Part shown: positions 44,152 to 52,813 of the stretch, in pieces
Numbering within the stretch: the stretch's first letter is position 1
How the letters are laid out: the number at the start of each line of letters is the position of its first letter
Origin: Paramacrobiotus metropolitanus
Lineage: Eukaryota > Tardigrada > Eutardigrada > Parachela > Macrobiotidae
DNA: 64,000 nucleotides
Reading direction: 5' to 3'
Assembly: GCF_019649055.1 (NCBI RefSeq)
Contig: NW_026570482.1
Coordinates: 1 to 64,000 of the forward strand
The notes under the pieces: model-generated
Databases searched by the model: none
What the model saw: the letters and a program-made list of their open reading frames with translations, nothing else
Told to the model about the DNA's origin: nothing
Translations under genes and position numbers: made by a program

Positions 44152-45261
44152 TGTCAGGATGCATGGCAACGTGTGCCAGCACACCTGCATTATGTTGTAT
44201 TATTTGCTTGTTTGTTTTGTTGTTGTATTTAGTTCACGATCAATTAAAGAGCAGTACGCTCCTTTGATACATGACAGAATTGGCGTGAAGATGCAGTATT
44301 CTTAACTCATGAAGATGTCGTATTAATCTAAACATTTGAATATATCATATTAATTTCTGTGAGGAATGTTACTCCACAACACAAATCGTTTGTTTTCGAT
44401 GGGAGGAGAACGGGTATAATGGACCCCGCCCATGCGATATTTGGCCGTAAACTATGCTGCCAGATTCCCCAAGGCGGCGGAGTAGCTGTGGCCAGACTAT
44501 CCTGCCAGACTTTCCAACGAAGCAGAGCAGCAACCACTACGGTACATGAAACTGCCAGACTCATCAAACGGAAGCAGAGCAGCACAGTCTGAAGTCTGAA
44601 ACCCAACTTCTGCGCAGTCCTTAGTTAAGGACAGCAGCAGTTTTATCCGAATATGTCAAGCTTGCCGGTGCGTACTTGACGGACCCAGCAGCTCAATTTG
44701 CCCAGTATCCGGAACGAGCCGATCCGTCATTCTACAGACGCCCTTCCCACAGCGAGTTCCTACGCTAAGGTCATCCCCTGGTAGTTATACCATGTTCCCA
44801 CGGATACTGACTGCATTGCAACGTACTTCCACTTCCATTACACGGCATTTCCATTGCAACGAAACGGAATTACGAGAATTCAATGGACAGCGGATAACGA
44901 TGTCAACTTTTGGAAAATTTAATTGGGCTAATAATTGCCTTGAATTTATTCAGTTTTTGCTAAATTAGAAAAATGTTTTTAAAGGAAATTATTCCAAATT
45001 TAAACTTTTGAGCATGCTGAATTTATTTACCATCAATTTATTACATATTACTAATTTACTAGTGCTATAATGCGTATTTAATTCTTGTATATCCTAATTT
45101 TTGTCTGTTAAGAAAGTATTTCTTAACAAAGGAAGGTGTCAGGATGCATGGCAACGTGTGCCAGCACACCTGCCTTATGTTGTATTATTTGCTTGTTTGT
45201 TTTGTTGTTGTATTTAGTTCACGATCAATTAAAGAGCAGTACGCTCCTTTGATACATGACA
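44152..45261. mobile_element. TRIM-like miniature LTR element
   Basis: Two 125-bp direct repeats (44152-44276, 45137-45261) begin TGTCAGGATGCATGG and end GATACATGACA; I find one difference (GCATTA/GCCTTA). CTGTC duplicates outside (44147-44151, 45262-45266), the 5-bp duplication typical of LTR insertion. A purine run AACAAAGGAAGG precedes the 3' repeat. The 860-bp interior has no gag or pol. It is a young, non-autonomous element inside the 19-kb insert. Confidence 0.85.
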
Positions 45262-45266
45262 CTGTC

Positions 45267-46540
45267 CAGTTAACTGCATACAGGATTGCCTGTTCTGTAA
45301 AATAACTTTCCTTCATGATTTTATGCCCAAACGCGAACCGGGAGGTCAGTTGTCGCTTAATTTTTGACATAAAGTGCATCTTACTTTTTGTATATTATTG
45401 GCCATTTTCGGGATTTGTCTTCTTTGATTTTTTTCGCTTAACCTGACTTTAAACACTTCCCTAAACCAGAGGTAGCTGGGATTATTTTTGAGCAACAACT
45501 TCCTGAAGTAAACGATCAAAACACTGGGCCTGATCAATTCTAGCTAATCTTCTCAAGAAAGATATCGCGAAATAAAATGTGAAAGCAGAATGCGTCACCG
45601 ATTGATGACACACAGCAAAAAATACAAATGCGTTGGACCAGTAATAAGCAGTGGATCACCACAGAAAACGCAAGCACTGACTGTTAAATGAATCGTGCTG
45701 CATACACACAAACGAATTGTCAGCAGGGCCGCAGGCGCGTTTTAATCCGCATGCTTGAGGTGTCATTAATTAACGCAATAATTTACAACTTAACTGAAGA
45801 AAAGAATGTATCCATTTAGTCAATGTAACTTAGCTAATTAATACGCGTTATTAATTAATGTAATTAGACTTAATTACAGTAACGCAACCTGCACAATATT
45901 ACAAATGTCCATTGATAACTGTAATCACTAATAATAATTACTTTAATTACTAATCGTAATTACTAAATTAACAATCACTAATAGTCTGGTAACAACAACT
46001 AGTAACAACTTTTCAATCTAAGTGAGGCTAAATTATTAATGCGGATTAATACCTGACCACATTTTATTAACAAATTAGCAATTAGAATGCTTTAATATTT
46101 ACTATATGTTACGGGTTCCGGTGACCACCGTGTAAAGCTCGGTTGGCTATGCACAACAACGGAGGTGAATGTGTATGTGAAATTGAAAACGCAGTTTCGA
46201 AGCTGCGTTTTGTAATTCATCTGTGGATCACGTAGCGGACCAATGAGCGCAGCCGTTAGCTTTCGGCTTGAGAATGTTGTGGTGACTAACTCGCGTTATC
46301 TTTCACGGGCGCGCTGAGCGTTGTGCCCTACTTCAGCAAAAACATCTGCCAAATGTTTAGCCAGGTCTGATCAGCACTACTGACGTTAATCAGACGGGCG
46401 GAATAAAAACAGCATGATGATGCTTGACGAATGCAGCAAACCCACTTAGACATACCGAGATAGTGTCGAAAAAACAGCGGCACTGGCATTGACGGTCAAA
46501 ATAACCAAAGGACTCTTGCAGATGAAGTCGGCATCCGTAT
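45267..46540. other. Inside insert, no supported gene
   Basis: 45750-46020 is dominated by TAATTAC-like words. Nothing coding is recognised up to the right repeat array. Confidence 0.4.
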
Positions 46541-47336
46541 GCATACTGTGGGATACGGAGCGGGTACAGCGGGGTCTCTAAAGTGAACGATCGGGATACA
46601 GGAAAGTCGCTTACGGAATACAGGTGGCATACGTACGCATACTGTGGGATACGGAACGGGTACAGAAGGGTCTCTAAAGTGAACGGTGCGGATACAGAAA
46701 AGTCGGTTGCGGGATACAGTTGGCATACGTACGCATACTGTGGAATACGGAGTGGGTGCAGCGGGGACCTTCAGAGCAACGGTCGGAATACAGAAAGGTC
46801 GCTTGCGGAATACAGTTGGCATACGTACGCATACTGTGGGATACGGAACGGGTGCAGCGGGGGCCTAAAGTTAACGTAAGGGATACAGAAAGGTCGCTTA
46901 CGGGATACAGGTGGAAGACGTACGCATACTGTGGGATACGGAGCGGGCACAGCGGGGTCCTTCAGAGCAACGGTCGGGATACAGAAAGATCGCTTGCGGG
47001 ATACAGTTGGCATACGTACGCATACTGTGGGATACGGAGCGGGTACAGCGGGGTCTCTAAAGTGAACGATCGGGATACAGAAAAGTCGTTTACGGAATAC
47101 AGGTGGCATACGTACGCATACTGTGGGATACGGAACGGGTACAGCGGGGTCTCTAAAGCGAACGGTGCGGATACAGAAAGGTCGCTTGTGGGATACAGTT
47201 GGCATACGTACGCATACTGTGGGATACGGAGCGGGTACAGCGGGGACCTAAAGTGAACGGAAGGGATACAGAAAGGTCGCTTACGGGATACAGGTGGCAT
47301 ACGTACGCATACTGTGGGATACTATGGATACATCCG
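46541..47336. repeat. Right 96-bp tandem array, inverted (about 8 units)
   Basis: The word GCATACTGTGG(G/A)ATAC recurs at 46541, 46637, 46733, 46829, 46924, 47020, 47116, 47212 and 47307, 95-96 bp apart. It is the complement of the left array. Unit differences between arrays show they have not been fully homogenised. Confidence 0.9.
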
Positions 47337-47512
47337 TTAGAACGTGTCCTTAAAAATTTACCGTGTACTAACCGTGCCATAGGTGCATCCAGAAGGTCAA
47401 GGCCAAGTCGAAAGACAAATGCAGATGATAGCGAGGGCACAGGCACCGGGAAAAAGAAGGAGAGAGAAAGAAAAAGGATAAACCGTCTTCTCCCGATGTC
47501 GAAATTCCGAAT

Positions 47513-47923
47513 GTGTCTGTCGCCGAAGTTGAAGAAAGGTCATCGACACCTACAACTTCAAAGAAATTTGTTATCGAATCGGCTACATCGAAGTTAAAGG
47601 TCACCGAGCCTGAATCGCTAACACCCAAGGGAAAGGTCATAGCTGTGAAACAGATTGTTCCAGTCGTCATCTCGGCACCCACTACGAAAGAAGGTAGGGA
47701 GAAAGGAAAGCGTGAGAAAGCAAAACGAGAGACGTCTCGCGAGTCAGAAGCATCGGAAGTGAGCTTACCAAGTACTTCGACGGTTAGTACAAGGTCACAC
47801 ACGGACCCGAAAACGACTCGATCAAGGACCACAGAATCAAGAAGCCTAGCGGAGGCTCTGGATAAAGGAAAAAAGCGAAGAGCGAACCCGTCAAGTCGAA
47901 AAAGAAGGGGAAGGAGGCCATGA
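47513..47923 (+). CDS. Element accessory ORF A: basic Ser/Thr-rich protein
   Basis: First clear open frame after the insert; no ATG at its start, so probably a continuation of a longer frame. Lys/Arg/Ser-rich (REKGKREKAKRETSRESEAS) and ending in a basic KKRRANPSSRKRRGRRP tail like a nuclear localisation signal. AGGTCA occurs four times. Its TGA overlaps the ATG of the next ORF (ATGA), suggesting coupled translation or a shared polyprotein. Confidence 0.45.
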   Translation: MSVAEVEERSSTPTTSKKFVIESATSKLKVTEPESLTPKGKVIAVKQIVPVVISAPTTKEGREKGKREKAKRETSRESEASEVSLPSTSTVSTRSHTDPKTTRSRTTESRSLAEALDKGKKRRANPSSRKRRGRRP

Positions 47924-48459
47924 AAATCGATGCACTGGCAATGGCCACCTACACCGAACCGGACGGCGATAGCGAACTTGATTACTCGGGAGATGAAGTG
48001 GAATTCGATGACCCAGATAACGACAACATGACCACGATAGATGAAATCGTTGATGCGTTCGATGGAGCCGAGAAAAACTTTACCCGGATAAGAACGACAC
48101 CGGTGACATCGAAATTTAGAACGGGTCTTAAGAAATATTTGAAAGAAAAACGCCGCAGTTTCACCAAACAGAAATTTGACGTAGTATTGAAGTATGCGCG
48201 GAATGCGGGAAAACTAATTCAGAAACATCCGAACTTCGCATATAAGGCCAAGCTTTTCAGACCGACGAGTTCAGACAAGGCGTTGACAACTCCAAACGAA
48301 GACATTCCAATGCGAGTGGAAAGGGCAATTGCGGGAATGACAAGCCCGTTGGGATCAACGAGTCACCGGATCAGCCAATATATCAACGCAGTCTGGAACG
48401 ACGGAAGAGGAATGATAAGGAACTTGACGCGGCCACCGAGCGCGTATTGCCGCGGATGA
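47920..48459 (+). CDS. Element accessory ORF B: acidic then helical protein
   Basis: 179 aa from ATG 47920. Acidic N-terminus (EPDGDSELDYSGDEVEFDD) followed by a basic helical region (TGLKKYLKEKRRSFTKQKFD) and a C-terminus with SPLGSTSHRISQYINAVWND. No family known. Overlaps the ORFs on both sides by a few bases in other frames. Confidence 0.5.
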   Translation: MKIDALAMATYTEPDGDSELDYSGDEVEFDDPDNDNMTTIDEIVDAFDGAEKNFTRIRTTPVTSKFRTGLKKYLKEKRRSFTKQKFDVVLKYARNAGKLIQKHPNFAYKAKLFRPTSSDKALTTPNEDIPMRVERAIAGMTSPLGSTSHRISQYINAVWNDGRGMIRNLTRPPSAYCRG

Positions 48460-49724
48460 TTAGACAGAGCATCCTTTCGACAACGAATGCACATAAAGGA
48501 CAGCCGATTAGATATACGCGAGTAGGTCTGATACCGCCGGAAAGACAAAGCCACTGCCATATGTCCGACAGCCAGGACATGGAAAAGGTCACAGTTCCAT
48601 TGAGTGGAGACCCGACAACACCCATACTGAACCGGATCGCACAGCTAACGGCTGAAGAAGAAGCCGCTCGGGTTAAATCACACGCCCCGAGAGTGTCGAA
48701 AAGGAAAGGACCAATGGATGAGGAATCGGAAGAAAGTGAAGATGACACTACGACACAAACGCCTCTCGACCCAGCAACAGGAAAGGAGGGTCAGTCGAAA
48801 GGTCAAGAGACATCTGGAATTGTGGCAGAAGTTCAAACGAAAGGTCATGAGACTCCGGCAAAAGGGGAGAAAGAAAAGGTCATGCTCCCAATGGAGAAAG
48901 CGGCAGCGGAAGCAGAAGCAGCTGCAGCCTCCGCGCGTCAGGTGTTTCAGAGGTCATTGTTCGTATTATTGAAGGACGCCTTCGAGAAAGAACGATCAAA
49001 GTCGGCAGGTGAAGTGGGAGGTCACGAGACCTTGCCACTGAAGGAGAAAGCTGATGAACCGAAATCGGCTCAGTCATCATCAGGCTCGCTGGCAAAGTTA
49101 AAGATTGTCGAGACAGAAGAAGCGGACCCAACGGACTCGGCACTATCCCCCCAGAAAACGGAAACCAGCGGTACGAAGACAAAGGAGGCGACAGATTATA
49201 CGTTAGGAGCACCGTTAGATGTGAATAACCGGACATGGAACGAAGTCCAGGCTGCGATTCAGAGTACTAGAGAACACGAAATGCTCGGGACGGAACTAAA
49301 AAGACAAGTCGCCGAAAACTCGAAAGGAAGATCGTCACTCAGCATGAGCGAGCGAGTCTTGAAACGAGCGTATAAGGAAGGAAAGTTGGGATGTAAATAC
49401 AACAAGGACAACAAAGTCATTTACTACCTTCCGAAACAGGGCAAGGATCGCACACCCAGACTTAAAATGGAGCTGGAAGCCTGGAAGATAGCCATCACAG
49501 ATGTGGCTTTGGACGCCATTGGCGGCACCAATGGAGCGTCATGGGGCGACCTTTCGAACTTCATGGCTGTCCACTATGAACTGGGAGAATTGAATATTGA
49601 GAACGACAAAGAATGGGTCAAGAATGCCGTCGAAGCCTTGATCGCAGACGAAGCGCTTCATATTAACAAGGATGGCCGGGTTGACTTTAAGCCGTATAAC
49701 CCGCCGGCGAAGGAGTCTGAGTGA
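48456..49724 (+). CDS. Element accessory ORF C: possible winged-helix DNA-binding protein
   Basis: 422 aa from ATG 48456. The N-terminal two thirds is charged and low in complexity with KGH/KVT/ERS words. The C-terminal 75 residues read like a winged helix: VALDAIGGTNGASWGDLSNF, then WVKNAVEALIADEALHINKD-GRVDFKPY. The pattern (helix, G-A-S, helix, helix, G-x-(h) strand) recalls linker-histone H15 domains. A second module, SERVLKRAYKEGKLGCKYNK, precedes it. Function inferred at most as chromatin or DNA binding; profile search needed. Confidence 0.5.
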   Translation: MIRQSILSTTNAHKGQPIRYTRVGLIPPERQSHCHMSDSQDMEKVTVPLSGDPTTPILNRIAQLTAEEEAARVKSHAPRVSKRKGPMDEESEESEDDTTTQTPLDPATGKEGQSKGQETSGIVAEVQTKGHETPAKGEKEKVMLPMEKAAAEAEAAAASARQVFQRSLFVLLKDAFEKERSKSAGEVGGHETLPLKEKADEPKSAQSSSGSLAKLKIVETEEADPTDSALSPQKTETSGTKTKEATDYTLGAPLDVNNRTWNEVQAAIQSTREHEMLGTELKRQVAENSKGRSSLSMSERVLKRAYKEGKLGCKYNKDNKVIYYLPKQGKDRTPRLKMELEAWKIAITDVALDAIGGTNGASWGDLSNFMAVHYELGELNIENDKEWVKNAVEALIADEALHINKDGRVDFKPYNPPAKESE

Positions 49725-50086
49725 ATGGGACGAGTGTAATATGCAGCGAGTAATGAACCCTGCATATTACAGAAAAAGCATAAAATAATTAAAAACGAAA
49801 GAGAAAAGCTGTACGGAAAATTGAAAGTGAAAAAGTCACCTCGAGAAGTAGCGTCGATAAGACTAACAGAAAAGGTCACAGTAGTCAGAAAGCGCTAATA
49901 ACGTGAAAAAGGTCACCACGTTACAGTGATAGAAAGGGTAGCACGAGCTAGGAAAGTCTCAGCTCAGTAACGGAATAGGCGTAAAAATGATAGAAAAGCC
50001 TTGATAATGGATAGGAATGGAAAAGATTAACGCGGAAAGGTTACTATGATGGATTGTTGTCTGATTTCAGATTTAAAACGGAGAAA

Positions 50087-50983
50087 ATGGCACAAAAAGG
50101 TCAAGCCACTCCTAAAAGCTCAGGAACGGCATCAGATATAGGCAGATCTACGGGCTATAATCCAAGGTGTCCGGACTGTAAGCGGAATAACATCAGGAAA
50201 GACGGGAAATATCCATGTTGGTCATGTGCGACAAAACTTGAGAATCCCATGTGGATTGTGACGAGAGAAGCCATTCGGGGCAACATGGAAATCTTTCGGA
50301 TACTGATCACCAAGGCACACTACCAAAACGTCGGACTACCAGACCGAATGTTGGTCGAAGATCGATACCGACAGGCCATGAAAGATGAAGAGCCTGGCTG
50401 GGACATAACAATGGAACCACCGCACGATCCCTTAACAGATGGTTATCGCCAGCAGTTCAATAGGGACCAAGAGCGGATGCAGCGGCAACGACTTGAAGAC
50501 GAACTGCGCGCCAAAATTGAAGCGGATAATAGACGGGCAAGCGAACAAGCTGCACGTGAGGGGCTGCCTAACTCATCGAACCCAGCCGTACCGACAGCAA
50601 GTATTAACGAAGCAGAGGCGCAGCTTACACGTCAGTCGCTGATTATTCAGATTGACACGTTGACGAATGACCCGGCCGCAATGCAACAGGACTTATTCGA
50701 TGCGCTGTTGCGGGAAAAATTGAGACTGCAGAAGGGATTCGCCCCAGCGCCGTACATTAAGAAGGAGATTGAAAAACGTATGGAGGAGCTACGTAAAGCC
50801 CGTCAGAACGAGAGTAATGTCTTACAAGCGCTCAGAGGATTTAAACGGGACGAAGGCTTCATACGACCCCGGTCTCCTCCGCAAAGAGAAAGGTCACGCG
50901 GACATTCACGCGAAACCGAACGAACTTCTGAACGACGAAATGAAAGGTCACGCGAATACTCTCGTGAAAGGACACGTGATTAG
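50087..50983 (+). CDS. Element accessory ORF D: zinc-ribbon N-terminus, RS-like C-terminus
   Basis: 298 aa from ATG 50087; a splice-acceptor-like CTGATTTCAG lies just upstream (50061-50070), so it could be made from a spliced RNA. Residues about 28-47 have CPDCKRNNIRKDGKYPCWSC, a four-Cys zinc-binding motif. The middle is helical and Gln/Arg-rich. The last 30 residues alternate Arg, Ser and Glu (RERSRGHSRETERTSERRNE) like an RS domain; this stretch is encoded by repeated AAAGGTCACGCG-type DNA. No family recognised. Confidence 0.5.
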   Translation: MAQKGQATPKSSGTASDIGRSTGYNPRCPDCKRNNIRKDGKYPCWSCATKLENPMWIVTREAIRGNMEIFRILITKAHYQNVGLPDRMLVEDRYRQAMKDEEPGWDITMEPPHDPLTDGYRQQFNRDQERMQRQRLEDELRAKIEADNRRASEQAAREGLPNSSNPAVPTASINEAEAQLTRQSLIIQIDTLTNDPAAMQQDLFDALLREKLRLQKGFAPAPYIKKEIEKRMEELRKARQNESNVLQALRGFKRDEGFIRPRSPPQRERSRGHSRETERTSERRNERSREYSRERTRD

Positions 50984-51223
50984 CGTAGTGAAAGGTCACG
51001 TGAACGCTCTCACGATCGGGATTACCGCGGCGGAAGAGGATGGGTACGCCATAGCAATGAAGTTACGGAAACCAGTATCCAAAGAAAGATAGATACTGCA
51101 AAGATTTCGGCAGCGACTAGAGGACGCGAAGAACAACGGCGTGCGGAAACTTACCGTACAGAGCCTGAAAAGAGAGGTCATCAGGTGCCGTTGGGAGTTG
51201 CATTTTGTAACCGTAATGTCAGA

Positions 51224-52813
51224 ATGTCAACACCCGAAAGGTCATGGGACAAGAGACGCGAACGTACGCGGAAACGAACGCCAGACCCACAGGATAAGAG
51301 ATGGCAGGAGAGAGCCAAGTATTATGCGGGTTTTGAATCTGGCGCGAGCAAAAGGTCATCGAGCGCAGAACGCGAAGATACACCCCCGAAGCATCAGCGA
51401 CTGGAGTCGACAGTCCACGTAGTGGATCCAATTGTAAATGCCGTGCAAGAAGACGACACGATGGAAGGGGTCAGCTCAGTCGTAGAAGCATCCCAAGAAA
51501 ACGTGATTCACCGAAGGAACGTGGTTCTTGATAGTGACCCTCGACCGTCTACATCGGCGAGCAATGAACCGCCGCAGTCGGAATCGATAGAACGAAGCGG
51601 ACAAGAAGGTCAACGCGAACCGGATGCACGTCGCGAAAGCAATCGACGAACGACCTCCAGATTTAACAACCGACACCCTGACCTTATTGATATGGATTAC
51701 AACATGAATGACATTGATGAACAAACGCTGGAAATTTGTCGATACTTTGGAATCGAATCTGATTCGGTCGAAGCTAACAAGATTGGCACAATTCTGAATC
51801 AGCTGCGCAAATTCCTACTTGATTCGGGCTATGCTAAAGAGATTAAACAGGGAGTAGAAGAAGGAAATTTCCATCGGTTATACATTCCCTGTGACTCTGC
51901 AAGGGATTGTTATCTCCCTATCCGACGGAATGGATTACACAGTTTGGTGGATTTGAGTCTATTGGATGTGCCACTGGATACGACTGACCCAGTTGGGATG
52001 ACACAATTTTATTACACAGACTATCCTGAACGACAAGAATATGTGGCTCAGTTCGTTTTACGACACGTGAATCCAGCTTTCAAGTTGCTTGCAGCAAGGG
52101 CATCGATAGGACTACAAGTGGATCCTAAAGATTATGCCGCAAAAAGGATGGGGCAGAAGGTCTTTGCTGCACGGCTGGCACATTACAAGACACAGAATCA
52201 GTTGGTATCCAATACCATGAAGGATGATATCCCACCGTTCTTCCCACCTTATGTGGCGAAACTGGGAGAGCCTATGGAACATATAGGAATTGCTCACACG
52301 GCTCGCAAGGCGCTGAAGAAGTGTAAGACACGAACGGAAAAGGGCAATCTTACACAACGACATGCCTCCCAGGTTGAGGAGAGGATTAATCGGATTAAAG
52401 ACACCATGGGGAGCGACTATGTTGAACCAGTGGACGGAGTTGACGTCTACATAACGGAATTCCTGGTGAATAAAGGCGACCGACGCCCGGAACGTGCTCC
52501 TAACCAGATAGGACGACGCGGCCTACGAAACCAGCAGCTCCGAGATAATCCCGCCGATGTACAACGTCGATTAGCAGATGACCCTAATAACCGAAAACTG
52601 CGGTTGGAAGAAAATGACGCACGCCATCGAGTAGAGGCAGTCAAGCGCAGTCGCCAAGGGAAAGGTCGCGGTCAGCGAGAAGTTGACCCGGAAAAGGTCA
52701 TGGAAGTCGATTCCACGGAACCAATTGACCGAACCTCCGACCAAAACCAACCGAAAAGCACTAAGAAGCGCCCGCCGAGAGACGGCAAGGGCGACTCAAA
52801 TGAAATGGAATAG
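51224..52813 (+). CDS. Element accessory ORF E: large protein of unknown function
   Basis: 529 aa from ATG 51224. The Arg-rich start (RSWDKRRERTRKRTPDPQDK) is followed by a Ser/Glu linker. A folded-looking core of about 280 residues contains DEQTLEICRYFGIESDSVEA, RNGLHSLVDLSLLDVPLDTT and YVAQFVLRHVNPAFKLLAAR. The C-terminus is basic and repetitive. No transmembrane segment, so it is not an envelope protein. AGGTCA density falls within the folded core, where I find almost none between about 51690 and 52690. It could be a structural or replication accessory protein; that is speculation. Confidence 0.5.
   Translation: MSTPERSWDKRRERTRKRTPDPQDKRWQERAKYYAGFESGASKRSSSAEREDTPPKHQRLESTVHVVDPIVNAVQEDDTMEGVSSVVEASQENVIHRRNVVLDSDPRPSTSASNEPPQSESIERSGQEGQREPDARRESNRRTTSRFNNRHPDLIDMDYNMNDIDEQTLEICRYFGIESDSVEANKIGTILNQLRKFLLDSGYAKEIKQGVEEGNFHRLYIPCDSARDCYLPIRRNGLHSLVDLSLLDVPLDTTDPVGMTQFYYTDYPERQEYVAQFVLRHVNPAFKLLAARASIGLQVDPKDYAAKRMGQKVFAARLAHYKTQNQLVSNTMKDDIPPFFPPYVAKLGEPMEHIGIAHTARKALKKCKTRTEKGNLTQRHASQVEERINRIKDTMGSDYVEPVDGVDVYITEFLVNKGDRRPERAPNQIGRRGLRNQQLRDNPADVQRRLADDPNNRKLRLEENDARHRVEAVKRSRQGKGRGQREVDPEKVMEVDSTEPIDRTSDQNQPKSTKKRPPRDGKGDSNEME

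Larger units (their letters stand above)
28107..47364. mobile_element. 19.26-kb foldback-like composite element with 96-bp repeat TIRs
   Basis: The two ends are inverted copies. Left ACGATAAATTTTTCAGGACAC; right, on the other strand, ACGGTAAATTTTTAAGGACAC; then a shared stretch with AACGGATGTATCCATAGTAT leads into arrays of a 96-bp repeat. GTAC stands directly outside both ends (28103-28106, 47365-47368), consistent with a 4-bp target duplication. Inside are host-like genes (a SINA-family gene, a zinc-finger gene, a membrane-protein gene) and smaller transposons. No transposase of its own is visible. Drosophila FB elements, with tandem-repeat TIRs and the ability to move large host segments, are the closest plan I know; Galileo-type P elements are another. 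An assembly join through repeats must be excluded. Confidence 0.65.

Noticed and set aside
46496-47300. Similar repeat-protein frames over the right array
   Set aside because: Same artefact, mirrored. Direct repeats were also considered as a CRISPR array and dismissed: units are contiguous without unique spacers, in a eukaryotic genome.
28107-47364. Insert as a Polinton/Maverick or other large DNA virus-like element
   Set aside because: Size and TIRs would fit, but I see no protein-primed DNA polymerase, retroviral-type integrase, ATPase or capsid gene of its own, and the flanking repeat is 4 bp rather than 6.
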